NCBI GenBank assembly: GCA_946800325.1
Contig: OX326956.1
Location: forward strand, 22,852,356-22,916,355
From: Luzula sylvatica
Lineage: Eukaryota > Streptophyta > Magnoliopsida > Poales > Juncaceae
DNA length: 64,000 nucleotides
Direction: 5' to 3'
Shown here in pieces: positions 24,617 through 36,990 of the stretch. Below the pieces are notes generated by a model. It was given only the letters and a program-made list of their open reading frames with translations, was not told the origin of the DNA and made no database searches. The position numbers and the translations under genes were made by a program. The stretch's first letter is position 1, and the number at the start of each line of letters is the position of its first letter.

Positions 24617-24766
24617 ATGGCGCTGATGTTGATGGAGATTTCCGAGTCGTCGTATGGGTACCTAGCTCTCTCTCACGGTAAACAATCTGTAAAGGCGACA
24701 AAGCAACGAGACCAACAAGTACCGACGGCTAGTAGTCTTAGTATACCTCGCTGTTTACGAAATTAA
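24617..24766 (+). other. Short open frame upstream of the zinc-finger-like gene
   Basis: 49 codons starting MALMLMEISESSYGY. It lies in a TC-rich leader-like region about 200 bp before the gene start and has a GGTAAAC donor-like site after codon 20. It could be an upstream ORF, a non-coding first exon or chance. No family recognised. Confidence 0.25.
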
Positions 24767-25563
24767 GGTTTTTATTTCTCCAGTTACTCCGAATTCCTCG
24801 CGAATCACTGTTCATAGTTCCACTGTGGAGTTCGAATTACACTATTGGGTATCAGAATTAGTGTTCTCTTTGCTTAATTCGAGCCAATTTGGGGAAATTC
24901 GATTTCTAGGGTTTGCGTAATTCAACCATAAAAAGTCAACAAGTTTGAGGGTAATCAATCACCCTGATCCAAGATGGCGGGGAAGGAATTATCCCCGAGA
25001 AAAGAAGGCTTAATCGACATTCGAGAAATCGCTGCGAAAACCACTCTGCGAGAAGTGCGACAAAAGGGACACACTTACGTGGAACTGAGACGCGATGGCA
25101 AACGCGTAATTTTCTTCTGTACCATCTGTTTGACGCCATGTTACAGCGATAACGTCCTTTTCGACCACTTGAAAGGGAATCTCCACGCGAGGAGATTCTC
25201 CCTGCGAAAGCCACTCTCTTCGGCCTCGTTCCTTGGCCTTTGAACGACGGCGTTCTATTCTTCGGTAACTCTTGCGAAAATGGCAAAGTCGAGCACGCTT
25301 CTCGAAGCAAGGCTTTGGTTCTTCACTCCCATAATAAATCAAATGGAAATGGGGCTAATAAACATTCCAAAAAAGGAAAGCTTCAATTAGCTTTAACTAC
25401 AACTACTAGTAATAGTAAAACGATTTTGAGTTCGAATCGATTCGAGAATTCTATGACTATACCTGGAGTATTGCTCAAAGAAATCTCGAATCTGGAGGTG
25501 CAAATTTTGGGGACCGGAACCATTTCTTACAAAATCCAAGAATTCGACGAGATTTGTGAGAGG

Positions 25564-26614
25564 GTAAATTCGAAAATTGATCTGCTATGGATAAAAAAGA
25601 AATACTAATGTGCGTCGAACCGAAGATTAAACATGACACGCGAGAATTACCAATTGTATCTGACCATGTTGTCTATGACATACTATACTAATTAGGAAGA
25701 TACACAAGATTTTTGTCAAATTATAAAAATAGCACGTTTGCTCTTAAGAGACTGAATAGCTCCCTGTCTCGTCTCATTCAACAAAGCTCCATATTATACT
25801 ATTACAATATCATATATTCTTACTTAAAAAATGTTGGGAAGTTCTATGATAGACTTATTTGATCTTTTTTCAAAAAAAAAATTTAAGAATTTTAGCTATT
25901 TGTTAATTAATTATATAAAATTTATGTTTTTGATAGCATTATATGATAAATATGCACTAGAATCTTACAAAAAAATTATTATTCAACAAATATTCGAATT
26001 TTTTTTTTTTAAAATGGGGTCCATGATAAGAAAATGGATCTAGAACTCCCCAAAAATGTTATATCTCGATACTAAATCTTAAACACGAATATCATAACTT
26101 TAGATATATCACTTTTTTAATTTTAGTTTTTCAAAAAAAGTTACCTTTTTAATATCATTGTTCTTAAGAAAAAATATTTTCTATGTTTTAAAAAAAAATG
26201 CTAAACTCATAAAATAAAATATTATACAAATTAGATTTTCATTATACCGAAGCCTCATCCTTGACCTCTGTCTATCTGTTGTTGATCTTACTTTTAGGTT
26301 TCGTATTTAGTTTTCTATACCGGATTGAAGTTACTTCATCAGTGTTAAAATTTCACTGTAGTTCAAGTATTTTAAATTGAGTTTTGTTGACTTGAATTTC
26401 ATGCTTCGTGTTCTTCCATGAGTGTTTAGCTTTAATTCAATTTTCATTATATCTTACTGTTTGTTGAGGCTGAGAACAACCTAGTTCCATTCTTTGCTTT
26501 TATCAAGGTATTTTTTTTTTTATCATTTATCTCATTAATTACAGTAACTAAGTTCTCTTTCTCAGATCTTATAAATTTCATTTTATATGAGCCTTTATTT
26601 CTTTTCTTTTTCAG
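25564..26614 (+). other. Predicted intron of the zinc-finger-like gene
   Basis: GT-AG intron with a pyrimidine-rich 3' end. It contains the MITE at 25836-26051. Its first ~690 bp are duplicated at 35994-36415, where the second exon is missing. Confidence 0.55.
25836..26051. mobile_element. MULE-like MITE with TIR GGGGAGTTCT and proven empty site
   Basis: 216 bp between AAAAATGTT (25827-25835) and AAAAATGTT (26052-26060), a perfect 9-bp target duplication. The paralogous sequence at 36174-36195 reads straight through as one copy, so it is an empty site. Ends are GGGAAGTTCTATGATAGAC and the complement of a CTAGAACTCCCC end. Same family as 43138-43377. Confidence 0.85.
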
Positions 26615-26639
26615 GATGGGAAAACAGTGGATACGCTAG

Positions 26640-26997
26640 AGGGAGCAAACCCCTCTCTAACCGAAAAAGACGAAAAAATTACCGAAAAATCCAATCAAAA
26701 GACCCAACCAAGTATATCTCTTCATGAAAGGATACCCGACCCGAAACCCCCCCCGGGCGGGTCCGGGTCCGGCGGGTCCCCGACCCCCCCAGGCGGGCCG
26801 GACCCACCTCTCCCCTCGCGGGTCAGGCCCTTTATTGGGCCGAACCCCTCCCCCCCTACTGGCCCGGCCCCTTTTTGGCCCGAACCCCCGTCTTTCTCGT
26901 CCCTTGCTTTGCTATCCTGCATAAACAATACACATACACATCATACGCATATCTCACACACACATCATACACATATCTCACACATATCTCTCACACA

Positions 26998-27029
<32 letters not shown>

Positions 27030-28028
27030 GCATACACAGATCATACAAACACACATATAATTAGAAAAATACGCAAGTAATGAAAAACGTCTTGAGGGAT
27101 TTTCAACATTAAAAGGATCGCTATGAAGCTTCCTACAATCTTGGTGCAGCGACTTATTTGCAATTGAGAAATTGGGTGCTTTGAAAACCTGAAAAATGAA
27201 GAGGTCGATTAGATTCTGAAATTTGTACAAAATATTAGCAAATAAAATTGGGACTAGCTATCACAACAAGTGAAATAAGAAATTGAGATAATAATAAGGT
27301 CAGTCAGTTGCCTTCGTCGGAGCATTGGCGCAGTCCCCTTTAGAGTTAGATTCTGGTACGCTGCCTTCGACATCCGACAAGAGATTTCTCATAGATGTAA
27401 TCCCTGTAATGGCTCTCGACCCGCTTCATTAATGACTGTTCAAAATAGAAAAAAGAAAACGAAATTAATAACTGCAAATGACACAAAGTAAACAAACATG
27501 TGTTTAATGAAAGAAAAGAATAACTCTGGTATTCATTACATAAAAGACAAACAAGAGAGATAATTGGTTAAAATAAGACGGCAATTTTTTTTTTTTGTTG
27601 TAGATCATGTTTTGGTTTTTGTACCCTTATAGTTTGTAAATATTAAAAAGATTAGTGGAAAATTTTGAGCAGCAAGTATTCTTGCTCCTCCTTCAAAAAA
27701 GAAGGCAAACTTTCTTTTCTTGAACTAAATTCAGATAAGAGAAAAATTATACTTAAAACAAAATTGAACCAAATCAATGATGCAGATGTGAATCTCAACA
27801 AGAGAGTTGAAAATTATTCAAAAAGACACGAACTTTACCTGAACCTGTGTTTGAACAGAACAAAATTGTTGCTTCTTCAAGAAAAAATCTCTCGAAGCAC
27901 AAAATTGTTGCTTCTTTGATTTAAAGCACAAAAAAGAGAGAGAAAGAGCCATTTGTCGTCTCTGACTTGGCTATGAACTTTGCTTGCTACGACTGTCTTT
28001 TGCACTTGCTTGCTTCATCTTCAATTGG

Positions 28029-28072
<44 letters not shown>

Positions 28073-28950
28073 ATCTGGCTAGAAGGGAGAATATATAGAG
28101 AACAGGGGCTCTCCTCCAACGTCTCTCTTCATATGACCGTTGGAGGAGAACATTCTGGATCCTATTTGAAATAGCCGTTAAGAGTTAGAGGAGATATGAA
28201 TATCTTGACGGAAGAATAAGAAGAACAAAATTGAAGCAAGCAAAGTCATAATTCGCTATGCAAAGAAAAACCCATTAAAACAGAGATGAAAAAACAGTGT
28301 ACTGATGAAAAGATAAATTTTATTTAATTTGGGCATAAAAATAGTCACACAAATGGACTTGTTTACTAGATGAGGAGGGTCCGAGACACGGCCAGAGGGA
28401 TTTGGGCAAATGGCAGAAAATTGTAAATACACAGAAATTTTGGGTACATTTGTAAATGTGTGAAAATGAAGATTTTTGAGGATATACAGGAGAAAGTGGT
28501 AGTGAAGAATAGCTCATGTTTTAAAGAAAGAAATTATGGGAATTAAGAGGGTTTTTAGGTTAAAATGTAAATAGGAAAGATTTATAGGTAAAAATGTAAA
28601 GTTCAAGAGGAAAATGAGTTAATTGATCTTGCCCAATTTGAAGAGTTTTGAGAGTGTACCAGTTCACTGAGTTTTCTCATTGTTTGCATGGGTTGGAAAT
28701 TGCTCAAAGAACAAGTTTGTGAGTGTTTCTTGATCTTCTCGAGAGATCGGTACCGGTACCAAATAAAGGCTAGTACCAGTACCAAATTAGATAATTTTTC
28801 GTGTCGTAAACATTTGATACGTCTAAAATTACACATCATTATTTTCTGATTCACACAAACATTTGTCCTAATACAAATTGTATCATTTGAGAAAAAGTTC
28901 TGTCGCTCATTTTGTTCAAATGAGTCACAAAAATCAAACCTCTCATAAGA
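26640..28950 (+). repeat. Family A segmental repeat, copy A4
   Basis: Short C-rich minisatellite (26745-26890), CA microsatellite (26925-27030), unique block, GA microsatellite (28031-28069), hairpin plus TATA module (28088-28148), conserved tail. Its left edge is fused to exon 2 of the zinc-finger-like gene. Sequence to about 29165 also matches the region after A5. Confidence 0.85.
28088..28148 (-). promoter_or_regulatory. Promoter-like module of A4
   Basis: Minus-strand TATA at 28090-28098, hairpin arms 28111-28121 and 28138-28148. Confidence 0.5.
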
Positions 28951-29164
28951 ATGTGACAGGATTAGGATTAGGAAAGCCACGCTCTTTTAATAACATATCT
29001 TAGATTCTTAATTGCACTCAAAACCCCAAATATATACAATACACTTCAAACTTTGAATTGCACCAAAAATAATGAGGTTCAAAAACAAATCATAATCAGG
29101 TCTGATTTGGAGTATTGGGCTGGTATAATTAGTGCAGTAATTTAGATATCAAATTATTCTTGCC

Positions 29165-30557
29165 ATTTGTAACTTGGAGCCGCACATTTTAAATCTATAA
29201 TTTGTGATGTTACGTAATAAAATGTGATTAATTTGATATTTTCTTGAAGGGAGTAGCTAATTTGATGTTATCCATATAAATTGGGGCTAGAATTTTCTGT
29301 TAATTAACAAACATGTCAATGAATAGACACGCCAATTCATGCACTGATTGGATTAAAATCAATTAATATTCTCTATTAACATCATCCCCACTTAGTACGA
29401 ATTCGATTAAAATCAAAATCTTACAAATAAAAAAACAATACACTCAACACCAAAAATTATATCACATCCCAATTAGTACCAAAAATTACATCACCTCACA
29501 TTTAATTTACAATTAACATCAAATCCCAAATATTACAATTAATACAATTAACATATTATAATTAACAATTAATACAAAAAATTTCTTAAATTACAACACA
29601 ATTACCAATTATCAATTCAAATCCTAAATCCTAAAATTGTTCCGAATTATTAAAAAGTCATAAACAAACAAGTAATTAACATCAGTTATTAGGAAACCGA
29701 AATTTGTCACGAATAAATGAAATAACTAAAATCAATTTTGCAGCAATTAACACAAATCAAATAATTTCCATATCTCCCATGAATCAAATAAATAACTAAG
29801 GAAACCAAATAATTAAAAAAGGAATAAAATAAGTACAAAAGGAAAAACATGTAATTACTCATTTCAATAAAAAAAAAAAGGCGAAATGGATATTAAAGGA
29901 CCAAATAATTTACAAAGCTCCAAATTAACAAGTTTTTTTCAAATTTGGAATCAAGAAATATTTTTTTGGTAAATGAACCTTCACTGGATTCAACAAATAT
30001 GACATGGATTCAACTAATTGTTTGAGCATGTAACTGAATCAACAAATTGTTTGAGCACGGATTCAACCAACTTGGAATCAACAAATATCTGCTATTAGAA
30101 AAGAATTAAAAATTCTAATTCGACAAACATGGATTCAACAATTTGTTTTGAAAAATTCAGTTAATTTAACTACTACAATTAACTGAATCATTACAAAGAT
30201 GAGTGCACAAGCAATTAACTGAAATCTGGAACTAAGAATTAATAAAATGTTTCGGATATGACATGCAACAACAAGAAAACGGACTAGTATATGCAGTAAA
30301 CTGCTACACCAAACAACAACAAATAATTTGATAGTTTCATGTACTAATTATAAATGGAAAAATATCGAAATGAATCATAAAAACAACATAAAAAGTCGAT
30401 TTTTTTCGTTCAACCCGATCTACAAGAAAAATCAAACATCTAAAGTGTACATTTATTACCGGATTCGAAATTTGGTCGAGCATGTAGGGTTTGGCCGTCC
30501 GGATCTGGTCGAGAAGCCGCAGTCTAGTAACCATGAACAAACCTCCGCAGTCGAGTA
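29165..30557. other. AT-rich intergenic DNA
   Basis: A-rich tracts with many imperfect AATTAACA and ACAAATTG repeats; nothing recognised as coding. Confidence 0.45.
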
Positions 30558-32085
30558 ATCATTCTATTGGTTTAAATGTGTGAACCCTACAAACAAACAA
30601 AAAAATTAACGGAATGATTTTGTTCTGTTAAAGTGAATGAAAAGTAACATAGGCTCATTTTCTCCATACAAATCACATGATTTATTTTTCATTTTCTCCT
30701 TGTATTTATCATTTTATAATTTGTTACCAAATAACTTTAAATATAATACATGTCTTATCTTAAAACCTAAATGCAAAAACAGTGATATGTATGTATGTAA
30801 AACAAAATACAAGTAAACTTAAAAATAAAATAGCAACCTGTTGATAATTAAATATTTAACTTATTATTAACAAAAATAAGAAAATATTATTTAAACTAGT
30901 TTTATATTATGTTTAAATTGATTAAATATTTAACATATCAGCAAGATTATTTTCTTAGAACTGGTATTTGTTTAAATTGATTAAATATAAAAAATACAAT
31001 TATATGAAAGAATTACTTATTGAATTTTTTACGATATTTAAATCAAAATAAATAACACATTAAATTTTGTGCAAAGTTTGAAGAAGAAAATATTCAATTA
31101 AAAGTATGATCTCAATATATTTTTACAATTAGTTTCAAGTAAATATTTTGATGTCAATTGTAAATATTTTTATTTTGTCATAAAGTATCATACAATGTTT
31201 TTAACACAACTTAAAATCAAACATTACAATAGTATACATTGGTCTATTTTTTGAACGGTGCAATTTATTCAAAAAATTATCATAAATTTTATTTGTATTA
31301 AATTTTCGGCAACAAAAAAAATCACGGCGGACGTTCTAGCGAGGAAGGGATGTCCCCATACCCCAATTTGTGTGCTTTGTAAGGCCAATCCGGAAACAAG
31401 GGAACACCTCTTCTTGGAGTGCCCCTTCTCCAAAGGGGTTTGGATAAAATTGTGGGCCGAGATTGGCTCAAATGCACCGTTACCGTGTCAAGGCTCGCTA
31501 TTTGAGACATGGGTGACCATGGCGGCTCAAATCCCGAAAATTTCGAGACCTTTGTTCAACACTACATGGATGGCATTTAATTGGTCGGTGTGGAAAGAAC
31601 GCAACTTGAGAATATTTCAACAAAAATCACGTCCGCAAAGAGTGGTCGCTCTAAAAGCATTGGAGGATGCTAAGATTTGGAAGGTAATGAAGAACTAACT
31701 CTCTACGCTTAGGGAATAGCGGGGACCTTTAAGCAAACTAACCACATGTTGTAAGTAGCTAGTTTCCTTATAAATACAAAATCCTAAGGATTAGCATTTT
31801 GCTATCCTTTTTCAAAAAAAAAAAAACAAAAAAAATCAGCTAGATTTTATACGCCATAATAAATAATAAAATGGAGGTTATCTATGAAAATTATCATCAT
31901 TTATAACGGTTTGTTTTCCCACTGTTTGAGTCATTTATATTTTATATATAACTGATGGAACCCTCGCTTCGTTTCGGATACAAATGTGAATTATAAAATT
32001 TAGAAATATATATTCATTTTTTATTTTTTATTACGGATAAAAAATTTTGCTTGTGGGGTTCACACATTTAAACCAATAGAATGAT
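30558..32085. mobile_element. TIR element interrupted by a LINE
   Basis: Inverted ends of about 40 bp: ATCATTCTATTGGTTTAAAT with GTGTGAACCC from 30558, and the matching complement ending at 32085. The interior is AT-rich and non-coding apart from the LINE at 31325-31824. Without the LINE and its duplication the element is about 1.0 kb. No target duplication seen, so the superfamily is open. Confidence 0.6.
31325..31824 (+). mobile_element. 5'-truncated LINE with A tail and 14-bp target duplication
   Basis: The last part of LINE ORF2 (frame to 31698) carries a zf-RVT segment: CVLCKANPETREHLFLECPF, then FNWSVWKERNLRIFQQKSRP and a stop after KVMKN. A roughly 110-bp 3' UTR ends CTTTTTC followed by an A tail. 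The direct repeat AACAAAAAAAATCA lies at 31311-31324 and 31825-31838. This is a dead-on-arrival insertion: reverse transcriptase and endonuclease domains are missing. The open frame appears to start earlier only because the flank is open by chance. Confidence 0.85.
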
Positions 32086-32147
32086 GCCACAAAAGCAGTT
32101 TCACATGAGGTTTTAGTTTGAAGGCAACAGAAAAAATGCACACAAAC

Positions 32148-32500
32148 TACTCGTTACATGTATATTTTCTCTCTCCTCAATTTTCTCTATTCCGAAAAGC
32201 AAAAAAAGTTCTGGTAATAGATCTTATTTTGCTAAACCTTTTTTTATCTTGTGAGTGTTTTGAAATTCGATTGGGTTTTTGAGTTATAAATTTTGGAGTT
32301 TATTGGAGAAATTGGTGTTTATTACATGAATGTTTCTCTCTCTCATCCAATTTCTCTTTTTGAGATGCGGAGAAAATTTCAGAAAATTTCATGGAAATAG
32401 ATCCCATCTTGCTGAACACTTTTTATTTTGTAACTTTTCTGATATTCGTTTTCGTTTTTGAGTTAAGAAAATTATACTTGTGTTGGAGAAATTTGTATTC
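32148..32500. repeat. Diverged two-copy tandem repeat, period about 175 bp
   Basis: Two imperfect copies each run from GTTACATG or TTACATG through TTTCTCTCTCTC, AATAGATC, TTTTTGAGTTA and TTGGAGAAATT. Confidence 0.55.
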
Positions 32501-32679
32501 TATATAATCTGACTCGTTACATGGTTTTCCACATAGTTTTGAGTAGCAACAAATCTTTTTGTACCGATAATAGATTGTATAGACATGGTATTGTATACAC
32601 GAATGATGCGTCCGTAAGCACAATGGTTCACCGAACCTTGTTCATCGAAAGTTATTTAGGTAAAATCTTGATAAAATAG

Positions 32680-33080
32680 CATGGACTTGGCTCATCGTAT
32701 CGTGGCGAGAACCAAGTCGTTTATTCGCGGGTTCAGAGAAATGAGCGCATGCAAAAACTTCCTATAGAAACATGCGTGAAACAGGTCCATGTACCATGCA
32801 CCGTGAAGGCGATCCCGCAATAGTCCGGTTCAGTGAGCCGAGTGCAAATGAACTTTTAGACTGCGAATAACATGAAGAGAACGACCGTCAGAGAGCCGTT
32901 AAATGTGTGCGACTGACAGTGGAGCCCGTTTGTCAGCAGGCGTCACTTTTTGATTCAATGTCTGTGGGCTCATATGGTCAGACGTTAGACTTATTTTCCC
33001 GGTTTTTATTTAATCCGGTGTATCAATTCTTGATGTTGACCAAAACCGAGAAACCAATTCTCACATATTTTCTAAATATC
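32680..33080. other. Non-AT-rich island of unknown nature
   Basis: About 400 bp clearly richer in G and C than the flanks, with tracts such as GTCAGAGAGCCGTTAAATG. A 61-codon frame (32907-33092) has no recognisable motif. It may be a remnant of a retrotransposon or gene. Confidence 0.3.
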
Positions 33081-33559
33081 GTAAATCTTTAAACATCAAT
33101 AACTTTTCACCGGTAAGTCCATTTTGAATGAATTTAATATCGTTGGAATCATCGTTTACATTACTTTCCAAATGTTGATTCTATTTTTGAATTTAAAACA
33201 ATTTTCAATTCTGAATAAGAGAAAATAAAATATTGATGTAATGTTCAGGGGCGAAAATCAGTGTGAGAAGAGAAAATAAAATATCTCACATCCAAAGTTG
33301 TGCATGACACTTCAAAGCGAGTTATCTTTTCCCATTAAGACTTAACTATATTAATTACTCCTTGATTTGTGTTTAACCCCATAGAATAATGAAATAAAGA
33401 ATAAAAATCAAGCATACATTTGATATTAGAAAAATACGTTCTAGAATAATATAACTAAGTATAACATGATGTATTGATTGTTTTGCGAGAAATATTAGAT
33501 GATTAAAATATCGAATTTGATCTTGCATATAAAAGACATTTTTTTACAATATGGTTTTT

Positions 33560-33730
33560 ATATGATTTTGATATGAGTATTATACAATGTGATTTTAATA
33601 TGATATGATTAGGATAAAACATGATTTTGATATGATTTTGATAAGTATTATACGATATGATATGATATGATATAATATGATTTTGATATGAGTATTATAC
33701 AATATGATTATATAAATAAAAACAGTTTGA
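33560..33730. repeat. ATATGATTTTG-type simple tandem repeat
   Basis: Irregular array of ATATGATTTTGATATGAGTA, TTATACAAT and pure ATATG pentamers. Confidence 0.75.
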
Positions 33731-33794
33731 ATCGAAATATGACTAAGAATTGGATACGACTATGAATATGATTTGAATTTAGTAATATAATCGT

Positions 33795-34000
33795 AATGTA
33801 TGATGTAGTGCAAATTTATGAAGTCTTGTAGTCGATTTGCGATTACATGGCATATTTTTTTTTCGAATGCGACTATTTGTAAGGTGTGATGTAGTACCAA
33901 TTATGCCAACTATTTGTCTTGACATTTATCAAGTCTCGTAGTCGATTTGTGATTATCTGTCATATCTTTTTGAGGCGCAACCATTTGTAGTGACCCGCAA
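33795..34000. repeat. Two-copy imperfect repeat, period about 105-125 bp
   Basis: Both copies contain GTGATGTAGT or ATGATGTAGT, a GTAGTCGATTTG core, CATATTTTT and an ACTATTTGTA or ACCATTTGTA end. Confidence 0.55.
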
Positions 34001-34059
34001 GCATTTAATAAAGTACGACGGATATTTTGAAAGCTACTGTAAGCATATTTTGGAAAGAG

Positions 34060-35440
34060 TGGTGATACATGTCCCCCTTAAAATTTCCTAGATTGATTGA
34101 TGTGTTGGCGTTTGTATTAATGATGGTGGTAAACAACGAATATTTAATTTTTTTTCCATCATATATAAGAAAAGAAGGTTAAAAAAATTCATTGTTTCAC
34201 ACATCATTAATTTATTAATATTTTTAACAACTTTGTTTACCACCATCTATAATTAATGAAATTAAAATCTATAAATTTGGAAAAGAAGTTATTGAACTAA
34301 ATTAATATACTATTTAACAGGTGTTAAACGGATACACATGAATAAAACCATCGTAAAAAATAAACAAAAATATAATAATGAAAATGAAAAAAATAATTTC
34401 ACAAAAATTAGAAAATAAAAATGAAATTATTTTTCTTTTAAAAATATTGAAAATAAAATAATAAAAATTTGTTCAAATAAATATAACTTATCATGTGTTA
34501 AACTAAATATAATAAAATTATTAAATAAACCATATTATTTTTTAATATTTTGGGTTACCGCCTAATAAATACAGTTTGTCACTTATTTTAAAATTTAATG
34601 TATATATTATATATTGACAACACATCAATATATTGAAGGGATATTAGAAGGGACAAGTATAATTTTTCGTTTGGAAATTGAGTTCCATGATTATTAAACG
34701 ACAATTAAAGGTATAAAGGGAAAGTAATTTAAAATACTATCAGAGTTAGCATATTAATCAAGAAAAGTCGTAATGGCTAACCCTTCATCGCTTCACTTAG
34801 TCATTCATATGACTAACCGCTCGTTTTTTGTTTCTTTGCATGTGATGTTATCGGGTTAGGAGCTACAACGGATGAGGCGAATCCGTGAGAGACGATCAAG
34901 ACCGTCTTCTTGTTACTTTAGGCCATAGACATAGTATGTTCTTTATTTCTTATTGTGATTATGTGTGTGACTTGAGATGTATGAACGTTATACTATGTTT
35001 GGTGTCATAATTCAAAGCCTTGTGTTAATTGAACGCGGCGAAGATTGTCACGTCCTAAATTGATTTGGGTCCAAATCCTCATCTTTGTCCAAATTCCAAA
35101 ACACCTATATTTCTTCTCCAAAAATATTTCAATTATTTTGGGGATTCAATATTGTAAGAGACTTGGTTTGATAGTTTAATGACAAAATTAGGAAGCAATG
35201 ATTGGTTTAATTTTCATAAAGACTTGTAGCAAAAAGGATAGTTCAAACACAAACCACAAATTTATTTACGAAATTATGTTTTACATATAAATTGGAGATG
35301 GATCCCCACATAGATACAAATTAGTTTTTATCATAAAAATTATTTGGAAAATAAATTTGTGGTTGTGTTTGTGGATCTCTATTCTTTGTGACTTGTAATA
35401 TATGAATATGGGTTTGGGAAATAATACCATAAAAAAGAGT
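34060..35440. other. AT-rich intergenic DNA
   Basis: Nothing recognised. Confidence 0.45.

Positions 35441-35478
<38 letters not shown>
35441..35478. repeat. GA microsatellite
   Basis: About 17 GA dinucleotides. The overlapping antisense Leu/Ser frame is an artefact. Confidence 0.9.
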
Positions 35479-35480
<2 letters not shown>

Positions 35481-35609
35481 AGGATGCCTATTGATGCCAG
35501 AAACGAGGACAGAGGGGTTATTAGACTGTCAATGGTTATATCCATTTAGCTCTTATCTATCAGATAATGGTGATCGTCATTCCAATATTAGAAAAATCAT
35601 TGAATACAA

Positions 35610-35705
35610 TTTTATCTTATTAAGTAATTAAAGAGGTTTGACATTTAACAGGGATATTAAAGGGGTATTTTAGTGATTTTCATTTATATTCATTATTTAA
35701 ATAGA
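35610..35705. repeat. Dispersed repeat C, copy 2
   Basis: Matches 9330-9445 in order and orientation. Confidence 0.6.
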
Positions 35706-35910
35706 TTGACAATCTTAATCTAAAGGAAAATTAAATATTAAATGTAAGAGGAAGTGAGGGGCAAAGTATAATTCTCCATTCATGAATATACATGCGACAC
35801 ACGAGAAAGTATAATTCTCCATTAATTAGGGTTTGTAAATTAAAAAAATCGACTTAATTAACCGTCTTAGTATTTTTTTTTATATTTTGTAATTTTAATA
35901 CGAGTAATAC

Positions 35911-36010
35911 ATTTATGAGAGGGTAAATTCGATAATTTTTTATGAAGATTTATGAGAGGGTAAATTCGATAATTTTTTAAGAAGATTTGTGAGAGGGTAA
36001 ATTCGATAAT
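35911..36010. repeat. 37-bp triplication carrying a splice-donor-like site
   Basis: Units start at 35911, 35948 and 35985, each containing TTTATGAGAGGGTAAATTCG or a one-base variant. The third runs into the duplicated gene tail. Each unit contains the GG|GTAAAT donor of the zinc-finger-like gene, so the donor exists three times here. Confidence 0.85.
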
Positions 36011-36415
36011 TGATCTGCTATGTATAAAAAAGAAATACTAATGTGCATCGAACCGAAGATCAAACATGACACACGAGAATGACCAATTGTATCTGACCAT
36101 GTTGTCAAATTATAAAAGTAGCACATTCGACAAAGCTCCATATTATACGATTACAATATCATGTATTCTTACTTAAAAAATGTTATATCTCAATACTAAA
36201 TCTTAAGCACGAATTTCAGATAACTTTTACATATATCACTTTTTTAATTTTAGTTTTTCAAAAAAGGTTACCTTTTTAATATCATTTTTCTCAAGAAAAA
36301 ATATTTTCTATGTTTGAAAAAAATGCTAAATTCATAAAATAAAATATTATACAAATTATATTTTCATTTGAAAAAGTCATTTAAAAAAATAAATAAAGGT
36401 ATCTCATTATACCGA
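35985..36415 (+). pseudogene. Duplicated exon 1 end and intron of the zinc-finger-like gene
   Basis: Closely matches 25553-26250 without the MITE and with an internal gap of about 60 bp. It ends CATTATACCGAAGC and is followed directly by family A. The last intron part and exon 2 present at 26250-26745 are absent, so this copy cannot make the protein end. Confidence 0.75.
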
Positions 36416-36419
36416 AGCG

Positions 36420-36990
36420 GCGAAGCCCCCGGCGGGTTCGGGCCCCCGACCCTCCCCCCTCCCCCCCGGCGGGTTCGGGTCCCCGACCCTCCCCCCCTCC
36501 CCCCCCCCGGCGGGTTCGGGTCCCCGACCCTCCCCCCCTCCCCCCCCGGCGGGTTCGGGTCCCCGACCCGAACCCCCGCCCCCCGGCGGGTCCGGGTCCT
36601 CGACCCGAACACCCCCCCACCCCCCGCGGGTCGCCCGGGTCCTCGACCCGACCACCCCCCCGGCGGGTCCGGGTCCTCGACCCGACCCCCCCCCCCCCCC
36701 CCCCCCCCCCCCCGGCGGGTCCGGGTCCTCGACCCGAACACACCCCCCCCCCCCCCCCCCCCCCCCCTGCGGACCGTCCCTCTCCCCTCGCGGGTCCGGC
36801 CCTTTTTTGGGCCGGACCCACCTCTCCCCTCGCGGGCCGGGCCCTCTATTGGGCCGGACCCCACCTCTCCCCTCGCGGGCCCGGTCCCTTTTTTGGGCCG
36901 AACCCCTCCCCCCTACTGGCCCGACACCTTTTTGGGCCGAACCTCTTCCCTCCACCCGCGGGCCCGGACCCTTTTTGACCCGAACCCCCC
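36420..36990. repeat. C-rich compound minisatellite of copy A5
   Basis: Units of CCGGCGGGTTCGGGTCCCCG or CCGGCGGGTCCGGGTCCTCG separated by C runs, up to about 27 C near 36687-36713, followed by GGGCCGGACC units. The longest proline-rich open frame crosses it and is a repeat artefact. Confidence 0.9.

Larger units (their letters stand above)
24974..26745 (+). pseudogene. Plant C2H2-like zinc-finger family gene, frameshifted and cut by GC repeat
   Basis: Exon 1 (24974-25563) starts MAGKELSPRKEGLIDIRE and contains a zinc-finger-like block FFCTICLTPCYSDNVLFDHL with a second His at KGNLH, a C-x2-C...H-x5-H pattern. The frame then shifts: conserved-looking AKATLFGLVPWPLNDGVLFF is read from 25204 in another phase, which fits loss of one base near 25190-25203. 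A strong donor (GG|GTAAAT, 25564) and acceptor CTTTTTCAG (ends 26614) join in phase zero to exon 2 (DGKTVDTLEGANPSLTEKDE). About 130 bp on, exon 2 becomes the C-rich repeat of family A. A TAGGGTTT-type telo-box at 24907 fits a plant 5' UTR. I recognise a plant-specific family but cannot give its name or function. A sequencing error could explain the shift; the repeat junction could not. Confidence 0.6.
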
